From positions 371,370 to 435,369 of the forward strand of contig NZ_JAJBZH010000003.1 of the NCBI RefSeq assembly GCF_020551945.1: 64,000 nt of DNA. Direction: 5' to 3'. The DNA is from Cellulosimicrobium marinum (GTDB lineage: Bacteria; Actinomycetota; Actinomycetes; Actinomycetales; Cellulomonadaceae). Of this stretch, positions 53,681 to 63,881 are shown in pieces. Within the stretch, counting starts at the first letter, position 1. Each line of letters opens with the position of its first letter. The position numbers were made by a program, and so were the translations under genes. The notes under the pieces are model-generated. The model searched no databases. It had not been told where the DNA came from and saw nothing but the letters and a program-made list of their open reading frames with translations.

Positions 53681-55410
53681 AGCTCCCCGTCGCTGACGGC
53701 CCCGCCGTCCGGGTCGCCGCCCGCCGCCTCGTCACGCGCCACCGCCGCACCTTCGCGCTCGTCGCGGTGCTGCACACCCTCGCGGCCGTCGCCGGTCTCG
53801 TCGTGCCCTGGCTCCTCGGCCGCCTCGTCGACGCCGTCACCGAGGGCACCACGTCGCAGTACGTGACGACGGTCGTCGCCGTCGGCGCGGGTGCCGTCGT
53901 CGTGCAGGCCGTGCTGCGCCGCTACGCCCAGGACGTGTCGATGGTCTTCGGCGAGACCGTGTTCGCCGAGCTCCGCGAGGACCTCCTGGACACCGTGACC
54001 ACCCTGCCGGTGTCCACGGTGGAGCGCGCCGGGACCGGCGACCTCGTCGCGCGCACCACGAACGACGTCGACCGGATCCAGCACGCCGTGCGCTTCGGGG
54101 TCCCGCAGCTCCTCGTCGCCGTCGTCACGCTCGTGCTCACCGTCGTCGCGTCCGTCCTCGTCGCCCCGCTCGTCGCGCTCGCCCTCTTCGTCGGCGTGCC
54201 CCTGCTCGTCGTCGTCGCGCGCTGGTACCTGCGCCGCGCACCCGCCGGGTACCAGCGCGAGGCCGCCGCGTACGCGACCCTCAACGGCACCATCACGGAG
54301 AACGTCGAAGGTGCCCGCACGGTCGACGCGCTCTCCCTGACCGAACGACGGCGCGCCCGGGTGCGGGCCGACCTCACCGAGGCGTTCCAGGCCGAGCGGT
54401 ACACCCTCGGACTGCGCACCGTCCTCTTCCCCGGGATCGACACCGCCATCGCCATCGCGCCCGTCGCCGCGCTCGTGTGGGGCACGTGGCTGCTCTCGCA
54501 GGGCCAGACCACCCTCGGCGCCGTCGCGACCGTCACCACGTACGCCTTCCAGCTCGCCGGGCCCGTATGGAACCTCATCTTCTGGCTCGACGAGATCCAG
54601 GTCGCCGCCGCGTCGTACGCGCGCATCGTCGGGGTCTCGCTCGTCCCGGGCGACCGCGAGGTGTCGGGCGAGTCACCCGCCGACGACCGTCTCGTCGCGC
54701 GGGACGTCGAGTACGCCTACCGCGAGGGCCACCCCGTGCTGCACGGCGTCTCGCTCGACCTCGCCCCGGGCGAGCGGCTCGCCGTCGTCGGCCCGTCGGG
54801 CGCGGGCAAGTCGACGCTCGGGCGCATGCTCGCGGGCATCCACCCGCCCAGGGCCGGGTCGGTCCGCGTCGGCGGCGTGCCCCTCGTCGACCTGCCGCTC
54901 GAGGACCTGCGGCGCCAGGTCGCGCTCGTCACCCAGGAGCACCACGTCTTCGTCGGGACGCTCGCGGAGAACCTGCGGCTCGCCGACGTCGACGCGTCCG
55001 ACGACGCGCTGCTCGCCGCGCTCGACGCGGTCGACGCGCACGCCTGGGCGCTGGCGCTGCCCGACGGACTGGAGACCGTCGTCGGGTCGGGCGGCCACAC
55101 CCTCACCCCCGCGCAGGCGCAGCAGGTCGCGCTCGCCCGCCTCGTCCTGCTCGACCCGCACACCCTCGTGCTCGACGAGGCGACGTCGCTCCTCGACCCG
55201 CGGGCGGCCCGACACCTGGAGCGGTCGCTCAACGCCGTGCTGTCCGGCCGCACCGTCGTCGCGATCGCGCACCGGCTCCACACCGCGCACGACGCCGACC
55301 GCGTCGCCGTGGTGGACGCCGGTCGGATCGCCGAGATCGGGCCGCACGACGAGCTCGTCGCGGCCGGCGGGGACTACGCGCGGCTGTGGGAGTCCTGGCA
55401 GCAGGAGTAG
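53677..55410 (+). CDS. Heterodimeric ABC exporter subunit with degenerate signature
   Basis: A 577-residue partner of the preceding gene product. Six helices occupy residues 18-300. The nucleotide-binding domain has an intact Walker A, GPSGAGKST (about 372-380), Q-loop VTQEHH, and Walker B TLVLDEATSLLD with a catalytic Glu. The signature is replaced by LTPAQAQQ (about 475-482) instead of LSGGQ. Dimerised with the first subunit, it makes one complete ATP site (this Walker A with the partner LSGGQ) and one dead site. The start is the GTG at 53677. Exported substrate unknown; multidrug or peptide export is the family expectation. Confidence 0.92.
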   Translation: MKLPVADGPAVRVAARRLVTRHRRTFALVAVLHTLAAVAGLVVPWLLGRLVDAVTEGTTSQYVTTVVAVGAGAVVVQAVLRRYAQDVSMVFGETVFAELREDLLDTVTTLPVSTVERAGTGDLVARTTNDVDRIQHAVRFGVPQLLVAVVTLVLTVVASVLVAPLVALALFVGVPLLVVVARWYLRRAPAGYQREAAAYATLNGTITENVEGARTVDALSLTERRRARVRADLTEAFQAERYTLGLRTVLFPGIDTAIAIAPVAALVWGTWLLSQGQTTLGAVATVTTYAFQLAGPVWNLIFWLDEIQVAAASYARIVGVSLVPGDREVSGESPADDRLVARDVEYAYREGHPVLHGVSLDLAPGERLAVVGPSGAGKSTLGRMLAGIHPPRAGSVRVGGVPLVDLPLEDLRRQVALVTQEHHVFVGTLAENLRLADVDASDDALLAALDAVDAHAWALALPDGLETVVGSGGHTLTPAQAQQVALARLVLLDPHTLVLDEATSLLDPRAARHLERSLNAVLSGRTVVAIAHRLHTAHDADRVAVVDAGRIAEIGPHDELVAAGGDYARLWESWQQE

Positions 55411-55420
55411 CCGGACGCAG

Positions 55421-55457
55421 CGGTGCCCGGCCGTCGCGAGGCGACGACCGGGCACCG
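55421..55457. terminator. Bidirectional terminator hairpin
   Basis: A 17-bp stem with one C-A mismatch (55421-55437 with 55441-55457) and loop GAG lies between the ABC exporter operon and the convergent secreted-protein gene. Confidence 0.8.
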
Positions 55458-55470
55458 TGCTGCGGGTGTG

Positions 55471-55776
55471 TCAGACGATCCGGCAGTCGACCGACACGGA
55501 CGGCTTCGCGCTGCTCGCCGCGGTGTACGCCGAGTAGGTGCCGGTGCGGCCCGTGCGGATGGAGACCACCGCGCCGTTGGAGGACTGGGTGGACTTCGTG
55601 ACGCCGTTGACGGTCAGGCTGACGTGGAACGTCGCCGACGCCGTGACGACGGCGTAGCGGCCGTTCGGGCACGCGAACGAGCCGGTCTTCGTCCCGGCGC
55701 TGGCGGCCGTGGCGGGGACGACGGCGAGGCCGATCGCGAGGACGCCCGCGGTGAGGGGCGCGAGGAGCTTCTTCAT
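55471..55776 (-). CDS. Small secreted protein, paralogue 1
   Basis: A 101-residue exported protein. Residues 1-28 form a signal peptide (MKKLLAPLTAGVLAIGLAVV core, cleavage after ASA). The mature part is rich in Ser, Thr, Val and Ala with two cysteines (FACPNG and SVDCRIV) near its two ends, probably a disulfide. HVSLTVNGVTKST in the middle matches NVSLTVNGTTRSA in the neighbouring gene at 56057, so the two are duplicates. A small beta-sandwich is likely. No family is recognised. The start is the ATG at 55776 with GGAAGGAAACC upstream. Confidence 0.8.
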   Translation of the reverse strand: MKKLLAPLTAGVLAIGLAVVPATAASAGTKTGSFACPNGRYAVVTASATFHVSLTVNGVTKSTQSSNGAVVSIRTGRTGTYSAYTAASSAKPSVSVDCRIV

Positions 55777-55961
55777 GGTGGTGGTTTCCTTCCGGTGGTG
55801 CGATGACCGCGACCGTCGTCGGGCGCGGGGTCCGGTGGTGACGCGGCAGGGACGGCTGCAGGGAGCCCTGGTCACGGTGAGAGACCTGGCGCCCGAGGGT
55901 TCTGCCGGTCTGGCTCACGCGGGTCGTCGGCGACCGTCGTGCGAGCCGTGGGATGTGTCGA

Positions 55962-56006
55962 CCTGCGGCTGCCTCCCCCTCCCCCAGTCGGGGAGGCAAC
56001 CGCAGG
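55962..56006 (-). terminator. Terminator hairpin after secreted protein 2
   Basis: CCTGCGG + GCCTCCCC (55962-55978) pair with GGGGAGGC + CCGCAGG (55990-56006), with a small internal CT/AA loop. It lies 51 bases past the stop of the minus-strand gene at 56057. The rest of the 280-bp gap (55777-56056) shows no gene. Confidence 0.75.
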
Positions 56007-56056
56007 TGGCTGGTGGCGGGCGCCTGCCCGTCGTCCTCAGCGGTACGGCGAGGACG

Positions 56057-56350
56057 TCAGAAGCAGACGACGCTGATGGAGACGGAGCTGTCGGTCGAGG
56101 ACGCCTTCGCGGTGCCCTTGCCGTCGTAGTCGTAGAGCGTGACCGCGGCGCCGGCGCTGTTCCGCGCGGACCGGGTGGTGCCGTTGACCGTGAGGCTCAC
56201 GTTGGTCGGCGCGGAGGCCGTGATCCTCGCGTCACGGGTGCCGCAGTCGTAGGTCCTCGACTTCGTCGCCGCGCTGGCGCCCGCAGCCGGCACGACGATG
56301 AGACCGATGGTCAGGGCCGCTGCGGCGAGCGGTGCAAGACGCTTCTTCAT
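56057..56350 (-). CDS. Small secreted protein, paralogue 2
   Basis: A 97-residue exported protein and tandem paralogue of the one at 55471. Its signal peptide occupies residues 1-28 (MKKRLAPLAAAALTIGLIVV core). The mature domain of about 69 residues has two cysteines (TYDCGTR and SVVCF) at matching positions and the shared VSLTVNGTT strand. The pair differs strongly elsewhere, so the duplication is old or has diverged fast. The start is the ATG at 56350, preceded by GGGGGAACAC. The gap to the sister gene contains its own terminator, so each is transcribed alone. Confidence 0.8.
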   Translation of the reverse strand: MKKRLAPLAAAALTIGLIVVPAAGASAATKSRTYDCGTRDARITASAPTNVSLTVNGTTRSARNSAGAAVTLYDYDGKGTAKASSTDSSVSISVVCF

Positions 56351-56567
56351 GTGTTCCCCCAGCTGTGCTGTTCTCGTCGGACGACGTCGACCGACGGACA
56401 AATCGGGCCGAGTTGCCCGACGTGGAATAAGAGTGGAGCCCGGACATACCCACCCGCCAGTCCCATATCACGGACTGAGACAGGACTTCTGCCAATCTCG
56501 CGCGGGCGCGCCGCGCCCTGTCACGGACCGGCAGGGGCCGCCGGGAACCGCGCTCGGTCAGCCGGGC

Positions 56568-57455
56568 TCAGGGCCGACGGTCGGCGGCGGGACGACGCTC
56601 CTCGTCCGCGAGCGCCTCGGCCGCGAGGTCGTCCAGGTCGACGATGCCCTTGCGGCCGGACGCCTCGTCGCGCACGAGGCGCAGCCACAGGAGAACGGCG
56701 AACCCGCCGAACACCCACCACTGGAGGGCGTAGAAGAGGTTCTGGAGGTTGAGCCCGGTGCCGCCCTCGATGGTGGGGCGCGGGAGAGCCGCGGGGCCGC
56801 CGTCGGACACGGGGACCTGCTCCGGGTCGGAGGAGATGAGGACGAGGTAGCCGGAGTAGGACGGGCCGCCCCAGAGGTTGACGAGCTCGCCGGTGGCGAC
56901 GGCGTCGGTCTGGCCCGTGGGGAGGTCGGCCTCCCCGGCCGCCTCGGAGGCCTGGAGGTAGCCGGTGAGCCGCACGGTGCCCTCCGGGGGTGCGAGCGCC
57001 CGGGCGTCGTCCGGCGACGCGACCCAGCCACGGACGACCGGGAGGACGGGCGACCCGGACAGGTCCGCCCAGGAGCTGCCGCCGGTGCCGTCGTCGGAGA
57101 CGCGCAGGGGCGTGAGGACGAGGTAGCCGACCTCGCCGTCGAGCACGCGGTCGGCGACGAGGAGCTGCCCGTCGGCGTCGTACTCCCCCTCGACCCACGC
57201 CTGCCGCCCGACGAGCTCGCCGGGGAAGGTGGACTGCGGGGGCAGGAGGACGCCGAGGCCCTCGGGCCCTGCCGCCTCCTCCTCGGCGGCCTCCTGCTGG
57301 GCGGCGAGCTCGGCGCGCTGCTGCGCGCGGTCGAGCTGCCAGACGCCGAGCCGGGCGCACACCATGGCGGCGGCGAGGAAGAGCAGGAGCAGCCCGATCA
57401 TGCGGGGCTGGCGGACGACCGCCCAGAACGGACGACGGTCGACGGGCTCGGGCAC
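56568..57455 (-). CDS. SURF1-family cytochrome oxidase biogenesis protein
   Basis: A 295-residue membrane protein of the SURF1 family, which helps assemble the heme-copper oxidase. It has the two flanking helices expected: residues 19-35 (IGLLLLFLAAAMVCARLGVW) and 244-262 (NLFYALQWWVFGGFAVLLWL). The extracytoplasmic domain between carries LGVWQLDRAQQRAEL and VVRGWV, the family blocks. A short cytoplasmic tail of 30 acidic and basic residues ends it. The start is the ATG at 57455. No oxidase gene is nearby. Confidence 0.88.
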   Translation of the reverse strand: MPEPVDRRPFWAVVRQPRMIGLLLLFLAAAMVCARLGVWQLDRAQQRAELAAQQEAAEEEAAGPEGLGVLLPPQSTFPGELVGRQAWVEGEYDADGQLLVADRVLDGEVGYLVLTPLRVSDDGTGGSSWADLSGSPVLPVVRGWVASPDDARALAPPEGTVRLTGYLQASEAAGEADLPTGQTDAVATGELVNLWGGPSYSGYLVLISSDPEQVPVSDGGPAALPRPTIEGGTGLNLQNLFYALQWWVFGGFAVLLWLRLVRDEASGRKGIVDLDDLAAEALADEERRPAADRRP

Positions 57456-57659
57456 GGCCCTACGGTAACCGGGCGGGGGGCCGCGCCGGGAATCCGCGCG
57501 GCGGGGTGCGGGTGCCCGCGCGGTGGGACCTTCGGCCCTTTCTGCCCCTGCCGTCGCACGTCACACCGCCGTCGGGCCCCGACCCTCGTGCAGCGCCCGG
57601 GCTCATGGGGTTGTATGAAGCCGTAGTCGTTCACGAACCCTTCCCCGCAGGAGCGTGAG

Positions 57660-60149
57660 ATGAGCACGACCACGGACACCACCACCGCCTGGCGCCGCGA
57701 CGCGGCCACCCCCCTCGACGAGGACACGCTGCGACGCGTCGACGCCTGGTGGCGCGCCGCGAACTACCTGTCCGTCGGCCAGATCTACCTGCTCGCGAAC
57801 CCGCTGCTGCGGACCCCGCTGAGCCGCGACGACGTGAAGCCTCGCCTGCTGGGCCACTGGGGCACCACGCCGGGCCTGAACTTCCTCTACGCGCACCTCA
57901 ACCGGGCGATCGCGCAGCGCGGCCAGTCGACGATCTACGTCGCAGGGCCGGGGCACGGCGGCCCTGGCCTCGTCGCGAACACGTACCTGGAGGGGACGTA
58001 CTCGGAGGTCTACTCCGACGTCACCCAGGACGCCGAGGGCATGCGCCGCCTGTTCCGCCAGTTCTCCTTCCCGGGAGGCATCCCGAGCCACGTCGCGCCC
58101 GAGACCCCCGGGTCGATCCACGAGGGCGGCGAGCTCGGGTACGCGCTGTCGCACGCGTACGGCGCGGCGTTCGACAACCCCGACCTGCTCGTCGCGGCGG
58201 TGGTGGGCGACGGCGAGGCGGAGACCGGGCCGCTCGCCACGAGCTGGCACTCGAACAAGTTCGTCAACGCGCGCAGCGACGGCGTGGTGCTGCCGATCCT
58301 CCACCTCAACGGGTACAAGATCGCCAACCCGACGGTGCTCGCGCGCATCAGCGACGACGAGCTGCGCGACCTCATGGTCGGCTACGGGCACACGCCGTAC
58401 TTCTTCACGGGCGGCTTCGACGGCGAGGACCACGCCGAGGTGCACCGCCGCTTCGCGGCCCTGCTCGACGAGGTGCTCGACCACATCGCGCGCATCAAGG
58501 CGGAGGCGCACGAGGGCAGCGACGAGCGTCCGGCGTGGCCCATGATCGTGTTCCGCACGCCGAAGGGCTGGACGTGCCCGCCCGAGATCGACGGCAAGAA
58601 GACCGAGGACTCGTGGCGCGCGCACCAGGTGCCGCTGTCGAGCGCGCGCGACACCCCGGAGCACCTGCAGGTGCTCAAGACCTGGCTGGAGTCCTACGGC
58701 GCCGACGAGCTGTTCGACGACGACGGTCGCCTCGACCCGGACGTCGCCTCCCTCGCTCCGGCCGGGGAGCTGCGGATGAGCGCGAACCCGCACGCGAACG
58801 GCGGCCTGCTCCTGAGGGACCTGCGCCTGCCGGACTTCCGCGACTACGCCGTCGACGTCGCGGCGCCGGGCAGCCACGTCGCCGAGGCGACGCGCGTCCT
58901 CGGGCAGTGGCTCAACGACGTGGTGCGGCTCAACCCGGACAACTTCCGCATCTTCGGGCCGGACGAGACGGCGTCGAACCGGCTGCAGGCCGTCTACGAG
59001 ACGACGGACAAGCAGTGGAACGCCGACTTCTACGGGCCCGACGTCGACGAGCACCTCGCGCGCGCGGGTCGCGTCATGGAGATGCTCAGCGAGCACCAGT
59101 GCCAGGGATGGCTGGAGGGCTACCTCCTCACGGGGCGGCACGGCCTGTTCACGAGCTACGAGGCCTTCATCCACATCGTCGACTCGATGTTCAACCAGCA
59201 CGCGAAGTGGCTCAAGGTCACGAACCACATCCCGTGGCGCCGCCCGGTCGCGAGCCTCAACTACCTGCTGTCGAGCCACGTGTGGCGCCAGGACCACAAC
59301 GGGTTCAGCCACCAGGACCCGGGCTTCATCGACCACGTCGTGAACAAGAAGGCGGAGATCGTCCGCGTCTACCTGCCGCCGGACGCGAACACGCTGCTGT
59401 CCACGTACGACCACTGCCTGCGTTCGCGCCAGTACGTCAACGTCGTCGTGGCGGGCAAGCAGCCCGCGCCGCAGTTCCTGTCCATGGACGACGCGATCGC
59501 GCACTGCACGCGCGGCCTCGGCATCTGGGAGTGGGCGGGCACCGAGGTCGAGGGCGAGGACCCGGACGTCGTGCTGGGGTGCGCGGGCGACGTCCCGACG
59601 CTGGAGGTGCTCGCCGCGGCGGACATCCTGCGCACGCGCCTGCCCGACCTCAAGGTGCGCGTCGTGAACGTCGTGGACCTCATGCGTCTGCAGGACGAGC
59701 ACGAGCACCCGCACGGTCTGTCGGACAAGGACTTCGACACGCTGTTCACCGCGGACAAGCCGGTGATCTTCAACTACCACGGCTACCCGTGGCTCATCCA
59801 CCGCCTCACCTACCGCCGCACCAACCACGGCAACATCCACGTGCGCGGGTACAAGGAGGAGGGCACCACGACGACGCCCTTCGACATGGCGATGCTCAAC
59901 GACATCGACCGGTACCACCTCGTCATCGACGTCATCGACCGCGTCCCGTCCCTGCGCTCGCGGTACGCGGGGCTGCGGCAGGAGATGGTCGACGCGCGGC
60001 TCGCCGCCCGGCAGTGGACGCGCGAGCACGGCGAGGACATCCCCGAGGTGCGGGACTGGGTCTGGCCGGACGTCGGCGAGACCGGCACCGAGGAAGGCGG
60101 CCCGCAGTACAACGGCGCCGTGCAGGACACAGGAGGAGACAACGAGTGA
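57660..60149 (+). CDS. xfp: Xylulose-5-phosphate/fructose-6-phosphate phosphoketolase
   Basis: Splits xylulose 5-phosphate (and often fructose 6-phosphate) with phosphate to acetyl-phosphate plus a triose or tetrose phosphate. The 829-residue thiamine-diphosphate enzyme has the family blocks [31 protein letters not shown], the cofactor site [19 protein letters not shown], and [13 protein letters not shown]. The start is the ATG at 57660 with CAGGAGCGTGAG upstream. It is the first gene of xfp-pta-ackA and overlaps pta by GTGA, so acetyl-phosphate goes straight to the next two enzymes. Its cofactor is the product of the thi genes nearby. Confidence 0.96.
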   Translation: MSTTTDTTTAWRRDAATPLDEDTLRRVDAWWRAANYLSVGQIYLLANPLLRTPLSRDDVKPRLLGHWGTTPGLNFLYAHLNRAIAQRGQSTIYVAGPGHGGPGLVANTYLEGTYSEVYSDVTQDAEGMRRLFRQFSFPGGIPSHVAPETPGSIHEGGELGYALSHAYGAAFDNPDLLVAAVVGDGEAETGPLATSWHSNKFVNARSDGVVLPILHLNGYKIANPTVLARISDDELRDLMVGYGHTPYFFTGGFDGEDHAEVHRRFAALLDEVLDHIARIKAEAHEGSDERPAWPMIVFRTPKGWTCPPEIDGKKTEDSWRAHQVPLSSARDTPEHLQVLKTWLESYGADELFDDDGRLDPDVASLAPAGELRMSANPHANGGLLLRDLRLPDFRDYAVDVAAPGSHVAEATRVLGQWLNDVVRLNPDNFRIFGPDETASNRLQAVYETTDKQWNADFYGPDVDEHLARAGRVMEMLSEHQCQGWLEGYLLTGRHGLFTSYEAFIHIVDSMFNQHAKWLKVTNHIPWRRPVASLNYLLSSHVWRQDHNGFSHQDPGFIDHVVNKKAEIVRVYLPPDANTLLSTYDHCLRSRQYVNVVVAGKQPAPQFLSMDDAIAHCTRGLGIWEWAGTEVEGEDPDVVLGCAGDVPTLEVLAAADILRTRLPDLKVRVVNVVDLMRLQDEHEHPHGLSDKDFDTLFTADKPVIFNYHGYPWLIHRLTYRRTNHGNIHVRGYKEEGTTTTPFDMAMLNDIDRYHLVIDVIDRVPSLRSRYAGLRQEMVDARLAARQWTREHGEDIPEVRDWVWPDVGETGTEEGGPQYNGAVQDTGGDNE

Positions 60150-62314
60150 GCGTTCCCGCTCGCAGCATCTACATCGCCTCGCCCGAGGGCGAGACCGGCA
60201 AGTCCACGATCGCGCTCGGGGTCCTCGACCTGCTGGCCCGCAAGGTCCAGCGGGTCGGGGTCTTCCGGCCGGTCACCCGCTCGGCGGGGCCTGACGTCCA
60301 GGACTACGTGCTGGAGCTGCTCCTCGCGCACGACGGCGTCGACCTCACGGCCGAGCAGGCCATCGGCGTCACGTACGACGACGTGCACGCCGACCCGGAG
60401 GCCGCGCTGTCGCGCATCGTGACCCGCTACCACGAGGTCGCGAGCGTGTGCGACGTCGTCGTCGTCGTGGGGACGGACTACACGGACGTGGCCGGGCCCA
60501 CCGAGCTGTCGTTCAACGCGCGCGTCGCCGCGAACCTCGGCGCCCCCGTACTCCTCGTCGTCTCCGGCAAGGGTCGCACGCCCGACGCCGTGGGGAACCT
60601 CGTGGAGGTGAGCGTCGCCGAGCTGCGCTCCCAGCACGCGCAGCCCATCGGCGTCGTCGCGAACCGGGTGGAGCCGGGCGACCTCGACGCGGTGCGGTCG
60701 ATGCTCGCCACGCTCGGACCCGACGGCGCCCCCACCGGTCCTGCGAGCACCGGGCCGACGGCGGAGCGCGCCCGGGCGGACCTGCCCGGCTGGGCGGTGC
60801 CCGAGGACCCGTTCCTCGACGCGCCCACCGTGCGGGCCCTCATGGAGGCCGTCGGCGGCGAGCTCGCCTTCGGCGAGGAGGAGCTGCTGTCGCGCGAGGC
60901 CACCGACCTGCTCGTCGGCGCGATGTCGTTCGAGCACCTGCTCGACCGCCTCACCGACGGGGCCGTGGTCATCACCCCCGGCGACCGTGTGGACATCCTC
61001 ATCGGGCTGCTCGCCGCGCACTCCGCCGCCGGCTTCCCGTCGCTCGCCGGGGTCATCCTCAACGGTGGCTTCTTCCCGCCCGAGTCCACGGCGCGCCTCG
61101 TCGCCGACCTCGACCCGAGCCTGCCGATCATCCGCACGGGGCTCGGCACGTTCCGGTCCGCGAGCGCCGCCGCGCAGGCCCGCGGCCGGGTGACGAAGGA
61201 CGCGCAGCGCAAGGTCGACACGGCCCTCGCGCTGTTCGAGCAGAGCATCGACGGGGCGGCGCTCCTCGCCGGCCTCGACGTGCCGCGCCCGGAGGTCGTC
61301 ACGCCGCTCATGTTCGAGTACGAGCTGCTGTCGCGCGCCCGCGCCGACCGCAAGCACGTCGTGCTGCCCGAGGGCGACGACGACCGCATCCTGCGCGCCG
61401 CCTCGACCCTGCTGGGACGCCAGGTCGCCGAGCTGACGATCCTCGGCGACGAGCCGCGGGTGCGGGCGCGCGCGGCCGAGCTCGGGCTCGACATCGACGC
61501 CGCGCACGTCGTCAGCCCGCACGACCCGCAGCTCGTCGAGCGGTTCGCGGCCGAGTACGCGCGCCTGCGCGCCCACAAGGGCGTCTCGCTCGACGAGGCC
61601 CGGGAACGGGTCCAGGACGTGTCGTACTTCGGCACGATGATGGTCCACCTGGGGCTCGCCGACGGCATGGTCTCCGGCGCACGGCACACCACGGCGCACA
61701 CCATCAAGCCGTCGTTCGAGATCATCAAGACGCAACCGGGCGTGTCCGTCGTGTCGTCCGTGTTCCTCATGTGCCTGGAGGACCGGGTGCTCGTGTACGG
61801 CGACTGCGCCGTCATCCCGGACCCGACCGCGGAACAGCTCGCCGACATCGCCATCTCGTCGTCCGCGACGGCCGCGCAGTTCGGCGTCGACCAGCGCGTG
61901 GCGATGCTCTCGTACTCGACGGGCGAGTCCGGCTCGGGGGCCGACGTCGACAAGGTGCGCCGCGGCACCGCGCTCGTGCGCGAACGCCGACCCGACCTGT
62001 TCGTCGAGGGCCCCATCCAGTACGACGCCGCCGTCGACGCGTCCGTCGCGGCCTCGAAGATGCCGGGGTCCGACGTCGCGGGCCGCGCGACCGTGTTCAT
62101 CTTCCCCGACCTCAACACGGGCAACAACACGTACAAGGCGGTGCAGCGCTCGGCCGGCGCGGTCGCCGTCGGGCCCGTGCTGCAGGGGCTCAACAAGCCC
62201 GTGAACGACCTCTCGCGCGGCGCGCTCGTGCAGGACATCGTCAACACCGTCGCCATCACCGCGATCCAGGCCCAGACCCCCTCGACCACGACGACGCCCG
62301 GAGCCACGTCATGA
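60146..62314 (+). CDS. pta: Phosphate acetyltransferase, long form
   Basis: Interconverts acetyl-phosphate and acetyl-CoA. The 722-residue protein is the long type: an N-terminal P-loop-like part (residues 1-200, [20 protein letters not shown]) resembling BioD, a DRTGG domain (about 215-340), and the catalytic PTA domain from about residue 390 ([38 protein letters not shown] and [16 protein letters not shown]). The N-terminal domains are regulatory in characterised enzymes. The start is the GTG at 60146, coupled to xfp; its stop overlaps ackA by ATGA. Confidence 0.96.
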   Translation: MSVPARSIYIASPEGETGKSTIALGVLDLLARKVQRVGVFRPVTRSAGPDVQDYVLELLLAHDGVDLTAEQAIGVTYDDVHADPEAALSRIVTRYHEVASVCDVVVVVGTDYTDVAGPTELSFNARVAANLGAPVLLVVSGKGRTPDAVGNLVEVSVAELRSQHAQPIGVVANRVEPGDLDAVRSMLATLGPDGAPTGPASTGPTAERARADLPGWAVPEDPFLDAPTVRALMEAVGGELAFGEEELLSREATDLLVGAMSFEHLLDRLTDGAVVITPGDRVDILIGLLAAHSAAGFPSLAGVILNGGFFPPESTARLVADLDPSLPIIRTGLGTFRSASAAAQARGRVTKDAQRKVDTALALFEQSIDGAALLAGLDVPRPEVVTPLMFEYELLSRARADRKHVVLPEGDDDRILRAASTLLGRQVAELTILGDEPRVRARAAELGLDIDAAHVVSPHDPQLVERFAAEYARLRAHKGVSLDEARERVQDVSYFGTMMVHLGLADGMVSGARHTTAHTIKPSFEIIKTQPGVSVVSSVFLMCLEDRVLVYGDCAVIPDPTAEQLADIAISSSATAAQFGVDQRVAMLSYSTGESGSGADVDKVRRGTALVRERRPDLFVEGPIQYDAAVDASVAASKMPGSDVAGRATVFIFPDLNTGNNTYKAVQRSAGAVAVGPVLQGLNKPVNDLSRGALVQDIVNTVAITAIQAQTPSTTTTPGATS

Positions 62315-63570
62315 CGATCCTGCCCGAGGGCGAGCGCCCCAACCCCTACAGCGCGTACGGGGCGCACGGCTCGGTCCTCGTCCTGAACTCCGGCTCGTCG
62401 TCGCTCAAGTACCAGCTCGTCAACCCCGTCGGCGGCGAGGCCATCGCCGCGGGCACCATCGAGCGCATCGGCGAGGACTCCGGCATCGTCAAGCACCGGT
62501 TCGCCGGCAACACGACGACCCGCGAGCAGCCCGTCCCCGACCACGGCGAGGCCCTGCGCATCGCCCTCGGCCTCTTCGACGAGGTCGGGCCGGACCTCGC
62601 CGACGCCGACGTGTACGCCGTGGGGCACCGGGTCGTGCACGGTGGCGCCGTCTTCTCCCAGCCCGTCCTCGTCGACGACGACGTGGTGCGCCAGATCGAC
62701 GACCTCTCCCCCCTCGCCCCGCTGCACAACCCGCCGAACGTCACCGGCATCCGCGTCGCTCGCGAGCTCCTGCCCGACGTGCCGCACGTCGCCGTCTTCG
62801 ACACCGCGTTCTTCTCCACCCTGCCCGACGCCGCAGCCACCTACGCGCTCGACCGCGGCGTCGCCGCCGAGCACGGCGTGCGCCGCTACGGCTTCCACGG
62901 GACGAGCCACCAGTACGTCTCCGGCAAGGTCGCGCGCGTCCTCGGGCGACGCGTCGAGGGCCTCAACACCATCGTGCTGCACCTCGGCAACGGGGCGTCC
63001 GCCTCCGCGGTGCGCGGCGGCGTCGCCGTCGACACGTCCATGGGCATGACCCCGCTCGAGGGCCTCGTCATGGGCACCCGCACCGGCGACATCGACGCGG
63101 CCGTCGTGTTCCACCTCGCCCGCAACGCCGGAATGAGCATCGACGACATCGACGCGCTGTTCAACAAGCGCTCCGGCGTCAAGGGCCTGTCCGGCGTCAA
63201 CGACTTCCGCGAGCTGCGCCGCCTCATCGACGCCGGGGACGACGACGCCCGCACCGCCTTCGACGTCTACATCCACCGCCTGCGCAAGTACGTCGGCGCC
63301 TACCACGCCGTCCTCGGCCGCGTCGACGTCGTCGCCTTCACCGCGGGCGTCGGCGAGCACGACGCCGCCGTCCGCGCCGCCGTCGTCGACGGCCTCGAAC
63401 CCCTCGGCCTCGCCGTCGACCCGGACCGCAACGCCGTCGACAGCGGCGAGCCGCGCGTCATCTCCCCCGACTGGACCAGCACCCTCGTCATGGTCGTCCC
63501 CACCCAGGAGGAGCTCGCCATCGCCCGCCAGTGCGTCGAGGTGGTCGAGGGCGGGCGTCCCGCGTCCTGA
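62311..63570 (+). CDS. ackA: Acetate kinase
   Basis: Transfers phosphate from acetyl-phosphate to ADP, giving acetate and ATP. The 419-residue protein has NSGSSSLKY (residues 26-34), GHRVVHGG with the substrate Arg, [20 protein letters not shown], and FTAGVGEH, all hallmark blocks of the ASKHA fold. It starts with a polar extension of about 20 residues absent from the enterobacterial enzyme. The start is the ATG at 62311, overlapping the pta stop. With xfp it forms a phosphoketolase bypass that makes ATP without the lower glycolytic steps. Hairpin element copy D lies 70 bases after its stop. Confidence 0.97.
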   Translation: MTILPEGERPNPYSAYGAHGSVLVLNSGSSSLKYQLVNPVGGEAIAAGTIERIGEDSGIVKHRFAGNTTTREQPVPDHGEALRIALGLFDEVGPDLADADVYAVGHRVVHGGAVFSQPVLVDDDVVRQIDDLSPLAPLHNPPNVTGIRVARELLPDVPHVAVFDTAFFSTLPDAAATYALDRGVAAEHGVRRYGFHGTSHQYVSGKVARVLGRRVEGLNTIVLHLGNGASASAVRGGVAVDTSMGMTPLEGLVMGTRTGDIDAAVVFHLARNAGMSIDDIDALFNKRSGVKGLSGVNDFRELRRLIDAGDDDARTAFDVYIHRLRKYVGAYHAVLGRVDVVAFTAGVGEHDAAVRAAVVDGLEPLGLAVDPDRNAVDSGEPRVISPDWTSTLVMVVPTQEELAIARQCVEVVEGGRPAS

Positions 63571-63640
63571 CGCCGACGCCGTTGCGGGTTCGCGCGTCTT
63601 CGGCGAGGTCCGGTCCGGTCCGAGTCACGGTCACCTCCGC

Positions 63641-63743
63641 GGTGGGTCCGGGGGGTGCTGCCGGATCTTCCCTCCGCGCCGCTCGTCCCTCGCGTCGCTC
63701 CCGCCAAGCCCTCCACGATCCGGCAGCACCCCCCGGACCCACC
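63641..63743 (-). repeat. Dispersed hairpin element, copy D
   Basis: A 27-bp perfect inverted repeat (63641-63667 with 63717-63743) encloses a 49-base loop. On the minus strand the loop reads GTGGAGGGCTTGGCGGGAGC then a GCGAGGGACGAGCGGCG core, clearly the same as copies A-C, while the stems are unrelated to theirs. It lies downstream of ackA and may terminate it. Confidence 0.85.
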
Positions 63744-63881
63744 GCTCCCCGTCGTCTCGCCTGGTCCTCCACGACCCGGCAGCCCCGGGACCCACCGCTC
63801 GCCGTCGTCCCGCCTGATCCGCCACGACCAGGCAGCAACCCCGGACCCACCGCTCGCCGTCGTCTCGCCTGGTCCGCCACG
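63718..63881. repeat. Three tandem units of about 55 bp
   Basis: Units at 63718-63773, 63774-63826 and 63827-63881 share GGCAGC, GGACCCACCGCTC, CGTCGTC, CGCCTG and CCACG in order. The first begins within the right arm of hairpin copy D. On the minus strand each unit has GTGG-GG-TC-GGCG and GCGAGCGGTGGG-like parts, so the units look like shortened, degenerate copies of the hairpin element. Confidence 0.75.

Noticed and set aside
51733..55410. A 1225-codon open frame that joins a spurious N-terminus to the second ABC subunit
   Set aside because: Its first 640 codons are an out-of-frame reading of subunit 1. The real second subunit starts at the GTG at 53677 by GTGA coupling.
57603..60029. An 808-codon minus-strand open frame opposite xfp
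   Set aside because: An Asp/Val/Arg-rich antisense shadow of a fully recognisable phosphoketolase.
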